From: UBA7683 sp964397855
GTDB lineage: Bacteria > Patescibacteriota > Saccharimonadia > Saccharimonadales > UBA7683
DNA: 35,199 bases
Assembly (NCBI GenBank): GCA_964397855.1
Contig: CAYNKQ010000012.1
Span: 1-35,199, forward strand
Direction: 5' to 3'
Each line of letters opens with the position of its first letter. Within the stretch, counting starts at the first letter, position 1. The notes under the pieces were generated by a model. The model ran no database searches. It was given only the letters and a program-made list of their open reading frames with translations, and was not told the DNA's origin. Made by a program: the position numbers and the translations under genes. Positions 24,443 to 32,617 of the stretch are shown here, piece after piece.

Positions 24443-24960
24443 CTTAGCAATGCTCCTGTCACAACTGCAATCGCAACATCCACTGATTTATCTGCAATAT
24501 AGCCAAAAGCTCTCTTGATACTGGCGGAGTCTTTTTTCTTGATTGCAGCTTCGAGTTCTTGTATCTTTTCTCGAATATCTTCAGATTGCTCAGCAAGACT
24601 GATTGTTTGACTAGCACTTGATGATTGGTGCGCGATATTTGAATTGGTGATATTTGAGTAGTGGGTAGATACCCCAGTATTCTGTCTTGAAAGATATGCT
24701 TTTCCAAGTTCTGTGATGGCGAATCGTTTCTCGTAGTCATCTTCAGTGAACCTTTCACCTAAGGCGTAGAATCCACTTTTTAGGGCACGTTTTTCTTCTA
24801 TATAACCGAGATCTTCCACGAGCACTTCGATAGCATCACTAACGTTATCATCATCGAATCTGCTGCTGACGTACGACTTCATTAGACTGGCTTTAGTCAT
24901 TTTTTTAGCCTTAATAGATGTAAGTATTGCCTCGCTAAGTTCATTCAGGGTTATGGACAT
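24439..24960 (-). CDS. Winged-helix-like accessory protein in the hsd operon
   Basis: A protein of 173 residues. Residues 1-95 look like a winged-helix fold (MTKASLMKSYVSSRFDDDNVSDAIEVLVEDLGYIEEK, then FAITELGKAYLSR). A linker THYSNITNSNIAHQS follows; such NITNSNI stretches are seen in linkers of some signalling and defence proteins. It ends in a short coiled coil (EDIREKIQELEAAIKKKDS) and a hydrophobic C-terminus (VDVAIAVVTGALL) that may touch the membrane. It lies 4 bp after hsdM and overlaps the next gene by 4 bp. Family not named; a role in sensing or regulation is inferred from domain type and position. Confidence 0.7.
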   Translation of the reverse strand: MSITLNELSEAILTSIKAKKMTKASLMKSYVSSRFDDDNVSDAIEVLVEDLGYIEEKRALKSGFYALGERFTEDDYEKRFAITELGKAYLSRQNTGVSTHYSNITNSNIAHQSSSASQTISLAEQSEDIREKIQELEAAIKKKDSASIKRAFGYIADKSVDVAIAVVTGALLR

Positions 24961-24964
24961 AATA

Positions 24965-26521
24965 TTAGAACGGCGAATCTATGCCGAGCTCCTCGGTGAA
25001 TTTTCTTATTTTTTCATCTAGCTCAGTACTCTCGGCGTCAATCCTGCGAATTTCGGCAACTACAGCATCTAGGTCAACTTCTTCCTCTTCTTCAAACGTA
25101 TCAACGTAGCGTGGGATGTTTAGGTTAAAATCGTTTTCTTTAATTTCACTGAGGCTGGCGACGTAGCTGTATTTGTCTCGGGCAGTTCGTCTTTCTAGAA
25201 CTTCGAGAATTGTGTCAATATCACTGGGGCGAAGTCGGTTCTGATTTTTACCTTTTTCAAAATGCTTACTGGCATCTATAAATAGTACATTTTCTGGTGA
25301 TTTTCTACATTTTTTGAAAACGAGGATACTAGCCGGGATAGATGTTCCAAAGAACAGATTGGCTGGTAGACCTATTACGGCGTCAAGATAATTCTTTTCT
25401 TCTATAAGATAGCGACGAATCACACCTTCTGCGCCACCACGGAACAGTACGCCGTGCGGCATAACTACGGCGAGCGTACCGTTTTCGTCAAGCTGATAAA
25501 TCATGTGTTGTATAAACGCGTAGTCTGCTTTGCTACTTGGTGCAAGTTTACCGTAACCACTAAAACGATCGTCTTGCAGATGGATCGGATCAGCTGACCA
25601 GTTTGCGCTAAAAGGCGGATTGGCTACGATTGCTTCAAATTTAAATTGTAAATGCTGTGGGTGCTCTAGGGTGTCTTCCTGCTTGATGTCGAATCGGTCG
25701 TAATTTACGTCGTGCAAGATCATGTTCATGCGCGCCAAGTTGTATGTTGTGTTATTAAGTTCTTGACCGTAGAAGTGGCCAACCTCTTCAACATATCGCG
25801 CTACCCGAAGAAGTAATGAACCCGAGCCAGCCGTTGGATCATACACAGATTTTATTCGTTTTTTGCCATCAGTAACGATACGCGCGAGTACTTGTGAGAC
25901 TTCTTGCGGTGTATAAAACTCTCCGGCTTTCTTACCAGCACCACTAGCAAACTGACTGATGAGATATTCATACGCATCACCGAGTACGTCAATTGCACTG
26001 TTTTCTAATTGAAAATCAATTTTATCAAGATGTACAAGTACTTTTGCGATGAGCTCGTTGCGCTGAGTGACGGTTTTTCCAAGTTTTGGTGAATTGAGAT
26101 CAAGCTCTGAAAACAAACTTTCAAAATCTTCTTCACTATCATGGCCCATAGTGCTGTTTTGAATGTTATTGAGAATTCGCTCAAGTTCTTCTATCAGATT
26201 ATCACTTGTGGTTCCGTGTGCTGCAATTCTACTAAAAAGTTCGTTAGGTTTTAAGAAATAACCGAGTTTATCGACGGCATTTACTTGCACGGCTTCGATA
26301 ATTTCACCATTTTTTGGAGTATCTTCATCTATTGATGCATACTTAATTCCGTCAGCCTCAAGTAAGTCATCTGCGTATAGCTGTATTTTTTCAGAAAGAT
26401 ATTTATAGAAAATAAACCCTAAAATATAATCACGAAACTCATCTGCCCCCATCTTGCCACGAAGATCATTAGCTATATTCCAAAGTTGTGTTTGTAGTTG
26501 TTTTTTATGATCTTCCGACAT
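24965..26521 (-). CDS. hsdM: Type I restriction-modification methyltransferase HsdM
   Basis: A protein of 518 residues: an N-terminal HsdM domain, GEFYTP (200-205), the SAM-binding motif DPTAGSGSLLLR (228-239) and the catalytic NPPF (301-304) of N6-adenine methyltransferases. With HsdS it methylates the host target and completes the restriction complex with HsdR. It is the first gene of the operon: extended -10 TGCTATACT at 26543-26551, a leader of about 15 nt, and GGAGG before the ATG. Unlike most neighbours it uses a Shine-Dalgarno start. All motifs are intact, so the modification activity should be functional. Confidence 0.96.
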   Translation of the reverse strand: MSEDHKKQLQTQLWNIANDLRGKMGADEFRDYILGFIFYKYLSEKIQLYADDLLEADGIKYASIDEDTPKNGEIIEAVQVNAVDKLGYFLKPNELFSRIAAHGTTSDNLIEELERILNNIQNSTMGHDSEEDFESLFSELDLNSPKLGKTVTQRNELIAKVLVHLDKIDFQLENSAIDVLGDAYEYLISQFASGAGKKAGEFYTPQEVSQVLARIVTDGKKRIKSVYDPTAGSGSLLLRVARYVEEVGHFYGQELNNTTYNLARMNMILHDVNYDRFDIKQEDTLEHPQHLQFKFEAIVANPPFSANWSADPIHLQDDRFSGYGKLAPSSKADYAFIQHMIYQLDENGTLAVVMPHGVLFRGGAEGVIRRYLIEEKNYLDAVIGLPANLFFGTSIPASILVFKKCRKSPENVLFIDASKHFEKGKNQNRLRPSDIDTILEVLERRTARDKYSYVASLSEIKENDFNLNIPRYVDTFEEEEEVDLDAVVAEIRRIDAESTELDEKIRKFTEELGIDSPF

Positions 26522-26589
26522 TTTTCCTCCAGTGTTGTCAGTAGTATAGCATTTTCTAACGGAGGAGATATTAACTGATCATTAACTTA

Positions 26590-26817
26590 CTACGACTTTA
26601 GTGTCGGTGAAGTATCTGGGCACTCCGGAAACTCACAGTTTGGACCCTCCCTGCCAACACCAGAGCCATCCGGGCAAAGTTTAGCTTCTTCCGTACAGGC
26701 TATGCCTGGACCTGAAGGAGCTCTTGTTTCAGAATCACGTGTCACCGAGGCTCCCAGCACAACGCCAGAACATAGTACGATTAGTACAATCACTATAAGA
26801 ATTCTTGATTGTTTCAC
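26590..26817 (-). CDS. Small exported Cys-rich protein
   Basis: A protein of 75 residues that begins with a GTG codon. The N-terminal signal or anchor is RILIVIVLIVLCSGVVLGA, followed by a short linker and a four-cysteine motif CTEEAKLCPDGSGVGREG, then PNCEFPECP. This C...CPDGS.VGR.GP.CEF..CP pattern occurs in many small exported proteins of Patescibacteria and other bacteria, but its function is unknown. Two disulfide bonds are plausible. A TATACT box lies 6 nt before the GTG. It is monocistronic and divergent from the 26890 gene. Confidence 0.7.
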   Translation of the reverse strand: MKQSRILIVIVLIVLCSGVVLGASVTRDSETRAPSGPGIACTEEAKLCPDGSGVGREGPNCEFPECPDTSPTLKS

Positions 26818-26889
26818 ATTTACAGTATAGCTTTAATCACCGCTTGTAGCGTACATTGCATTATAGTGATATTATGTTAAAATATAATT

Positions 26890-27936
26890 ATGTCTTTTCG
26901 CCTTCCTCCACCAGCTCGTAACCCCGGCAAAGAAGCCAAACCAGCGCCTCCAACCACCGAATTAACACTTCAAAACACCCTTCAGCTCGCTATTGGGAAT
27001 CTATTGGAGCGTCTGCGTGTGATTGAAGAGCCTCACATTGCAGAATACTTTGAACTAACCGACAGGCTCGGCCACCACACCGATCTTGATGAAGATAGAA
27101 TTGTTACGGCTGAACAAACCGCTGGGGATACGCTTGTTCAAGAAGTCCGTGATGCTGTGATCAAAGAAGAACGTCGTAAGCTTCAATTTGGAAGTACAGT
27201 AGCAATACCCGACGAATCTACGCCAGAATGTACGAAAGAAGTCTCCGTAAGCTCTGAAGAAAAACAAAAGTTTATCGAAGTTTTAGATGCTGTTGCACAA
27301 ATAAATTTTAGTGTTAGAAATCAGTTTGGTAGACCTTCACCACAAGAAACTATTGAAGGTATCGCTTCTGTGGTATTACTTGAGCCAGTAAAGAAATTGC
27401 AGGTACAGCTTAATACATACATAGCAACACACTCTTACGCCAACCCTAATAATAGAGGTGGTTCATTACTGATATACAACAAGGCCTTACCGTATCCACG
27501 CAAACTTAGAGTCGCCATACTGGCGCTAACTGAAGTAAACGCTATATTAAAAGACTATCTGGAAGATCCATACTTGTTCACGAAATTACACAGTACAAAA
27601 AGAGAATTAGATCTGGCGGAACGAACAGAAGCGAGAGTTAGAGACATCATTCAGGGGCAATACACAGAATGTTTTGCCGAAATTATTGCCGGGCGTCGCG
27701 CCGAAAAAAGAACTAGAAAACTTGGCACCACTGCAGTTCAAGAAGTTGAAGTACTTGAAGATTCAGAAGATCTTCCAGTTGTTAGTGAACCAGAAAAAAC
27801 AGCCGCTGAAGACCATTCTATAGAACTCACGGAGATCGGAACACGTATTGTAAGATCACCACTCCACGATATTGAAACACAATCAGCAAGAGTAGATCGG
27901 TTTGAATATATGGGAGAAACGATATTTATCGTATAG
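26890..27936 (+). CDS. Hypothetical protein (348 aa)
   Basis: A soluble, mainly helical protein with a Pro-rich start (PPPARNPGKEAKPAPPTTE). The central region (about 110-240) looks globular: QKFIEVLDAVAQINFSVRNQ and KLRVAILALTEVNAILKDY. The C-terminal 80 residues are Glu-rich and likely flexible. I do not recognise a family. The region before the ATG is very AT-rich (TAAAAT 6 nt upstream), consistent with a leaderless start. The next ORF lies in the same frame after the TAG stop. Confidence 0.55.
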   Translation: MSFRLPPPARNPGKEAKPAPPTTELTLQNTLQLAIGNLLERLRVIEEPHIAEYFELTDRLGHHTDLDEDRIVTAEQTAGDTLVQEVRDAVIKEERRKLQFGSTVAIPDESTPECTKEVSVSSEEKQKFIEVLDAVAQINFSVRNQFGRPSPQETIEGIASVVLLEPVKKLQVQLNTYIATHSYANPNNRGGSLLIYNKALPYPRKLRVAILALTEVNAILKDYLEDPYLFTKLHSTKRELDLAERTEARVRDIIQGQYTECFAEIIAGRRAEKRTRKLGTTAVQEVEVLEDSEDLPVVSEPEKTAAEDHSIELTEIGTRIVRSPLHDIETQSARVDRFEYMGETIFIV

Positions 27937-27954
27937 GCGTACGACCCACAGGTT

Positions 27955-28353
27955 TTGGCTATAACCAACCAATCAAGGGCTAAATACGCTAAGGCAAATG
28001 GTAAAACGCACCCGTATGATGCAGCGATTGTATCTGTTGCTCAGAGGTTAGCAAGTGGCGAAAGGAATGATTCACTGGGTTCAAAAACTCTTATGTATCT
28101 TCATAAAAACCAGAGGTCTGCTGGATATTCCGGTTTAACGATCGCTTCACAAAAGGTAAAGTCTGCTGGCGAATCAAGAGTATACTTCACGTTCGTCAGC
28201 ACTTCTGATCTATTTATAGATTCTGAATTTGGTGAAGAACAATGTATTGTTGTTCTTGCAGGAGCAGATAAACCAAATGAACTGGCTGCACTAAGGCGCA
28301 TAAAAGGCTCCGACGCTTCCGGCCTACGAAGTAAGCGTGCTGGTATAAAGTAA
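27955..28353 (+). CDS. Hypothetical protein (132 aa), TTG start
   Basis: A basic protein of 132 residues (SRAKYAKANGKTHPYDAAIVSVAQRL), with a likely alpha/beta core around YFTFVSTSDLFIDSEFGEEQCIVVLAG. No known family. The only plausible start is TTG at 27955, 18 bases after the upstream TAG. The frame is the same as the upstream gene and stays open back to that TAG. Three readings are possible: a separate coupled gene, stop-codon readthrough that fuses both, or a longer gene broken by a nonsense mutation. Confidence 0.5.
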   Translation: MAITNQSRAKYAKANGKTHPYDAAIVSVAQRLASGERNDSLGSKTLMYLHKNQRSAGYSGLTIASQKVKSAGESRVYFTFVSTSDLFIDSEFGEEQCIVVLAGADKPNELAALRRIKGSDASGLRSKRAGIK

Positions 28354-28405
28354 ATCTTTACGCTGAAGGTGGAACGAAATCTTACTCTCATGCTAGTATT
28401 GATGC

Positions 28406-28789
28406 ATGGATACAAATACACCACTTGAAGGAACAAAACTAAAAGACTTTACACCAATTGAATCAGTTGCCGAACTTAAGAGTATTGATACTGTTGAAGG
28501 CACTGGCCAACAGGTGCAAGAAGGCGCAACTATAACCGCACATTACACTGGCGCACTTGTGAAGAACGGCACCATCTTCCAGAGTTCACACGATTTTGGA
28601 TCACCTGCTACGTTTGGCCTTGATCAAGTTATTGCCGGCTGGACTCAAGGTGTTCCAGGCATGAAGGTCGGTGGAACTCGTCGACTTATTATTCCGGCAG
28701 AACAAGCCTACGGTGCACAGTCACCTTCTGCAAACATTCCACCAAACTCAGATCTTGTGTTTGATATTGAACTTGTTTCAATCGGCTAG
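28406..28789 (+). CDS. FKBP-type peptidyl-prolyl isomerase
   Basis: A protein of 127 residues with an N-terminal extension and a complete FKBP domain: VQEGATITAHYTGALVKNGTIFQSS, FGLDQVIAGWTQGVPGMKVGGTRRLIIP and AYGAQ. It catalyses cis-trans isomerisation at proline bonds and assists folding. No signal peptide is visible, so it is probably cytoplasmic. An extended -10 box TGCTAGTAT ends 6 nt before the ATG, a clear leaderless arrangement. The last 12 bases overlap the convergent gene. Confidence 0.93.
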   Translation: MDTNTPLEGTKLKDFTPIESVAELKSIDTVEGTGQQVQEGATITAHYTGALVKNGTIFQSSHDFGSPATFGLDQVIAGWTQGVPGMKVGGTRRLIIPAEQAYGAQSPSANIPPNSDLVFDIELVSIG

Positions 28790-29425
28790 TGGTTCAAAAA
28801 ACGTAGGCAATATTGTCTTTGAAAGCCGAGCGGCTACCTGACGATACTTCGGATCAAGCGATCGATTTATCTCGCGTTCTTTTCGTAAAAACTGTGGGAA
28901 ATAGACCATACTAGCGCCCAATACTGCGCCATAAGTAGCACCCATCGTCAGTAGCGGAATTGGCGTATTGGGCCTTGCAGTACTTACCAAAACTGCGGCC
29001 CATAAAACACCTGAGGCAAACATACTTCGCTGTACACCAGGTGTTAAAGTATCTGAAGATTTTTTTGCATCTAAGCCGAACGAATTCATAACGTGATCGG
29101 TGACAATTTCACCAATGTTTTCAGTAAATGCCGTATATGGTGTAGTGTGTTCTCTTCTTGCGTAATCGTGAACTTCACGTGCCACATGATCGAGATCTAC
29201 GGCTAAGTGACGACCCTCGGTATCCACCTTGCCTGGGCTGGGTTCAATAGCTACGCTCCAGTTGGCAACGTCACCAGGCTCAACACCGCAGGTCTGTAGT
29301 AATGATCCGAAAGCACTTGCATCACCAACATATAGGCCACGCACTGCGAGCCCGCTATTAATTTCTGGTTGGAGCTGAAGTAGGGTATCTGAAACTTCAA
29401 CTTTGGGTGATTCACCTTTACTCAT
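28778..29425 (-). CDS. Hypothetical membrane-associated protein (215 aa)
   Basis: I chose the ATG at 29425 (MSKGESPK) over 29482 because TATAAT ends exactly 7 nt before it. The N-terminal 130 residues are soluble (VSDTLLQLQPEINSGLAVRGL, HLAVDLDHVAREVHDYARREH). Two hydrophobic segments follow (MFASGVLWAAVLVST and LLTMGATYGAVLGASMVYF), then a basic tail. No family is recognised. His-rich HVAREVHDY is not enough to call a metalloenzyme. It converges with the FKBP gene (12-bp overlap). Confidence 0.6.
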   Translation of the reverse strand: MSKGESPKVEVSDTLLQLQPEINSGLAVRGLYVGDASAFGSLLQTCGVEPGDVANWSVAIEPSPGKVDTEGRHLAVDLDHVAREVHDYARREHTTPYTAFTENIGEIVTDHVMNSFGLDAKKSSDTLTPGVQRSMFASGVLWAAVLVSTARPNTPIPLLTMGATYGAVLGASMVYFPQFLRKEREINRSLDPKYRQVAARLSKTILPTFFEPLAD

Positions 29426-29503
29426 TTGTGCTATTATAACATGTATCATTGTTTTTGTCATATGTTCTGTGTTAGACTCCATTTCAAAAGACAGTGGGCT
29501 AGT

Positions 29504-30484
29504 TTAACCTTCCCAGACGAACTCGCTATGACCAAAGTGTCCATACCGAGCAGTTTGTTCATATTGTGGCTTTTTCAGATCTAGTGTTTTAATAATGCCA
29601 TTTGGCGAAAGATCATAGCCTTCTACAACTTCTTGAGCACCGTCTATTGTTACGGTTGCTTCAAGTGGCTGATCGTAGCCAATCGCGTAGGCTAGATGAC
29701 AGAATACCTCTTTCGCGTTTCGTTTCTTTAAATAGTCTACTGCAACTTTACGAGCAATATACGCAGCCGAACGGTCCACCTTGCTGGGATCTTTCCCCGA
29801 AAAACAACCGCCACCAATCGGTATACTTGGACCGTAGTTATCTACCACAAGCTTGCGGCCGGTTAAGCCAGTATCGGCGTCAAAGCCCCCTTGGTGCCAG
29901 TCACCTGCGGGATTAATGTGTAGCTCAAGCGCAATACTTGATTGTTGATATTTGATATTTGAAGGAGCAGCAAGCCAAGATTGTACGGCAGCTTTTAGTT
30001 CTGCAGTTGGTGCATTTTGAAAACTGGCCACGATGGCGACTATATGACCGTCACGAAGAGTTACCTGGGTTTTGCCATCAAACGGCCACTGCTCGTACAA
30101 AAACTGGTTAAGTTTTCTACTAAGTATCACCTCTAGCGGTAAAAGCTCTGGGGTGTCACTACACGCGTAGCCGACCATAATTCCCTGATCTCCGGCGCCA
30201 CCGACATCTACGCCATTTGCTATTTCTGGACTTTGTGAGACTACCCTGACTTCAACTTCAACGCCTGGAGCAAGCCGCTGCACTATTGGTTCAACCGCAA
30301 CCGTTGCCTTTGAAGTGACCTCGCCAACTACAAAAACTTTACCGTGACCACCAACTACCTCTACGGCAACCCGCGAATCGGGATCTTGTGCCAAATACGC
30401 GTCTAAGATTGCGTCAGAAATCTGGTCGCAAATTTTGTCTGGATGCCCAGGACTCACTGATTCCGCTGATTTATAAATTGACAT
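29504..30484 (-). CDS. metK: S-adenosylmethionine synthetase (compact form)
   Basis: A protein of 326 residues that makes SAM from methionine and ATP. All main motifs are present: SVSPGHPDKICDQISDA (methionine/ATP), GGAGDQG (ATP), LTGRK and GGGCFSGKDPSKVDRSAAY (catalytic P-loop region), and ARYGHFG near the end. It is about 55-60 residues shorter than typical MetK (about 384-400), mainly through loss in the first domain after VEPIVQRL and at the C-terminus. I set the start at 30484, with AAGGAG 8 bases upstream. A longer reading (to 30589) runs through the riboswitch expression platform and is not real. Confidence 0.93.
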   Translation of the reverse strand: MSIYKSAESVSPGHPDKICDQISDAILDAYLAQDPDSRVAVEVVGGHGKVFVVGEVTSKATVAVEPIVQRLAPGVEVEVRVVSQSPEIANGVDVGGAGDQGIMVGYACSDTPELLPLEVILSRKLNQFLYEQWPFDGKTQVTLRDGHIVAIVASFQNAPTAELKAAVQSWLAAPSNIKYQQSSIALELHINPAGDWHQGGFDADTGLTGRKLVVDNYGPSIPIGGGCFSGKDPSKVDRSAAYIARKVAVDYLKKRNAKEVFCHLAYAIGYDQPLEATVTIDGAQEVVEGYDLSPNGIIKTLDLKKPQYEQTARYGHFGHSEFVWEG

Positions 30485-30490
30485 AAAGAG

Positions 30491-30537
30491 ACTCCTTTCG
30501 TATCTTTCCGGGCTCGCCACGGTTAGAAGAAAGGAGT
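30491..30537 (-). promoter_or_regulatory. Ribosome-binding-site sequestering hairpin of metK
   Basis: On the minus strand ACTCCTTTC (30529-30537) is perfectly complementary to GAAAGGAGT (30491-30499), which contains the metK Shine-Dalgarno site. The loop is 29 nt. A perfect 14-nt palindrome (GTTCTTTAAAGAAC, 30536-30549) overlaps the anti-Shine-Dalgarno arm by two bases and may compete with it. This looks like the translational expression platform of the SAM riboswitch. Confidence 0.75.
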
Positions 30538-30550
30538 TCTTTAAAGAACG

Positions 30551-30730
30551 TAACTTACATATCTTCCCGAAGCGGGCTAGAAGGGGCACCGGGTGATAAA
30601 TTGAAGACGTTGGTTTTTAGGGTTTAGATGATTTAACTTCTAAAGCCCCCAATCCAAGATCAATAATCCAACCACTGGTTGCCGGCAGGTCATAGAGCTA
30701 GTTCTCTCGCTGCACTCGTGATACTCGTTA
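30551..30730 (-). promoter_or_regulatory. SAM-I (S-box) riboswitch aptamer with extended P3
   Basis: On the minus strand the S-box core is recognisable. P1 is TAAC-GA-GTATC with GATAT-GTAA-GTTA. P2 is GCAG/CTGC with the kink-turn bases CGAGAG and TATGA, followed by CGGCAACC. The P2 loop CTAG (30698-30701) can pair with J3/4 CTAG (30577-30580), the expected pseudoknot. P4 is CCCGCTTCGGG (30566-30576), then AAGAT of P1. P3 is unusually long, about 90 nt: GTGGT/ATCAC, ATTGA/TCAAT, TTGG/CCAA and TTTAGA/TCTAAA. S-box riboswitches bind SAM and repress SAM-synthesis genes. Placement before metK fits. Confidence 0.85.
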
Positions 30731-30746
30731 TTTAATGTGCCTAGGT

Positions 30747-30755
30747 AGTATACCA
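30747..30755 (-). promoter_or_regulatory. Extended -10 promoter of the metK leader
   Basis: TGGTATACT (minus strand) is an extended -10 element and predicts a start near 30740, about 10 nt before P1 of the riboswitch. A TTGCAG further upstream is too distant (20 bp) to be a good -35. Confidence 0.6.
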
Positions 30756-30811
30756 TAAGCCGTATTTTCTACCTGCAACTTTTAGAGTAAGTGCCGTGCC
30801 TGGGGTTCTGA

Positions 30812-32614
30812 CTACCAGCCGCCACCTCCACCTCCTCCTCCACCACCGCCAGAGAAGCCCCCACCGCCCGAATATCCCGATGAACCAGAACTGGTTGGAG
30901 AACTAAAGCTTGTAGTAGCTGCACTGTTAAAACCCGACATTGCGCTAGCAAAAAGAACCGGGCTAAAAGCGTTGTGGCCACTATACCAAGCTGGAGACTG
31001 ACCTTCACCATATAAGTTAGCGAACTGTTTGGCCCAGTCTTTTTCAATCCCAAACAGCATAGCGTATGGCAGCAGTTTTTCGTATAACTTTATGAGCTGG
31101 GTGTTATCACTGATATCTATCTTTTCCGCAGTGTCTGGCGCTTGTAGAAACTTGATTCTCTCTGATTCTGCCAGCCTCATATACAGACCCATGCCAAGAA
31201 GATGTTCTTTCATGTCAACGCCTTTTTGGGTACGCTTTGGCATAACGCTGCTTGTAATGAGAACAATCATTCCAGAAATGATGAGACCCAAAAATACGAG
31301 AGTAAATGGTATAAAAATAAATGAGGTAACAGCGCCTAAAGTGATTAGCCCTATTCCCCATCCTAGGTAACTAAGCCTGGCTTTGTCAGGATTGGTTACA
31401 AAATACTGCTCGGTGACCACAGATTCATAAACCATTTTTGTGAGTTCACTCGCTTCTTTGTATAGCTTATTTTGTAACGTGCTGAGATTAACTTTGCTGC
31501 CCACAGTGTCGCCACTAAAAATCATCATAATAACCTTCTGTTCTTCTGCCTGCAAATCACTGGGCGCCTTCAAAAGCTCGACTTCATACTCTTCACTTGA
31601 GCCACCAAGTAGTTTCTTTTTCTCCACTTCATACAACTTTACGTAACCTTTTATACATAAGCCTATGAGTGTAGCCGAAATTGCCTTTGTCTGCATTCTT
31701 TCGTTGAGTATGACATCAGCCAAGATCGGGTTGAGTTCTTTTGGAGCAGCATACTGTGCAACTATCGTCCCCCTGCCTTCAGGATCTTTGCCTCCATGTT
31801 TCCAACGTTTCCACATAAATACACCTATACCCAGTGGTAGCAACACACTACATGCAAATGCCGCAGCTGCAGTAGAGGCAATAATAACAGGACTAATCTG
31901 GTACTTTTCAAACGTATTTGGTTCAAATCCGAGCACAAAACTAGCGTTTTCAGAGGCCTGAAAGGGTCTGGTTACAGTTAATTCGACTACTGCTTCACCA
32001 CTAGAATCTTTAGATCTACTTATCTGACAATCTGAACCGGACTGACCATATGAGCCAGTAAAACACTTTGGTTCACGACTTATTTGTTCTGAGAGTTCTT
32101 TTGAAATATGTAGTGTGGCGCTTACTTCGCTCAATTGCTGCTTCCATTGGTCTCCGTTTACATCCCAGTACAGCTCGTCATGATCATTGTAAAATGTAAT
32201 GACGTCCTCAACGGTATACGTAATAATATATTGCTGACTACCTTGAACATATCTGTCGGGATTACCAATTCTGAGCACCTGATTATTATTTTTGGTGCTG
32301 GTTGAGTATTGCCACTCGGTGCCATCCGCTTGTTTTACAGATTCAACATGTACGTTAAGTTTTTTGTTTTTATATTTTATTGGCAAAGCTCGTTCAATAC
32401 CATGGTTCTGATCAAAGTTCGGGAATGTGGTGGTAATATTTTCTACCACTTTCAGTTGCGCTACATTTTTTTCATTTTTACTTAAATAGTAGTCAACTTT
32501 AAAGGAATCAACTGTGAAATTATTGAGATTTTGTGCAGAGACACCTTGAGCAAGTGCCAATAGACCCGTCAGCCAGGCTACAGCTACTAATATAATTGAC
32601 TTGGTCTTAAGCAT
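30812..32614 (-). CDS. DUF2207 membrane protein with glycine-rich tail
   Basis: A protein of 600 residues: signal peptide (SIILVAVAWLTGLLALAQGVSAQ), extracellular DUF2207 domain (about 30-230, with VVENITTTFPNFDQNHGIERALP), transmembrane helix near 245-265, cytoplasmic region, two further helices (LGWGIGLITLGAVTSFIFIPF), and a Ser/Gly-rich C-terminus ending in a long glycine run plus W. This is the standard DUF2207 layout; function is unknown. It follows the ABC-2 permease gene by 3 bp and is probably co-transcribed with the exporter. The glycine tail is typical, not an error. Confidence 0.88.
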   Translation of the reverse strand: MLKTKSIILVAVAWLTGLLALAQGVSAQNLNNFTVDSFKVDYYLSKNEKNVAQLKVVENITTTFPNFDQNHGIERALPIKYKNKKLNVHVESVKQADGTEWQYSTSTKNNNQVLRIGNPDRYVQGSQQYIITYTVEDVITFYNDHDELYWDVNGDQWKQQLSEVSATLHISKELSEQISREPKCFTGSYGQSGSDCQISRSKDSSGEAVVELTVTRPFQASENASFVLGFEPNTFEKYQISPVIIASTAAAAFACSVLLPLGIGVFMWKRWKHGGKDPEGRGTIVAQYAAPKELNPILADVILNERMQTKAISATLIGLCIKGYVKLYEVEKKKLLGGSSEEYEVELLKAPSDLQAEEQKVIMMIFSGDTVGSKVNLSTLQNKLYKEASELTKMVYESVVTEQYFVTNPDKARLSYLGWGIGLITLGAVTSFIFIPFTLVFLGLIISGMIVLITSSVMPKRTQKGVDMKEHLLGMGLYMRLAESERIKFLQAPDTAEKIDISDNTQLIKLYEKLLPYAMLFGIEKDWAKQFANLYGEGQSPAWYSGHNAFSPVLFASAMSGFNSAATTSFSSPTSSGSSGYSGGGGFSGGGGGGGGGGGW

Positions 32615-32617
32615 AAT

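Noticed and set aside
30484..30589. N-terminal extension of MetK to 30589
   Set aside because: The extra 35 residues match no MetK and are translated from the riboswitch expression platform. The ATG at 30484 has a correctly spaced AAGGAG.
30812..30890. Glycine run at the end of the DUF2207 protein as a repeat or assembly artefact
   Set aside because: Gly-rich C-termini ending in W or similar are typical of this family.
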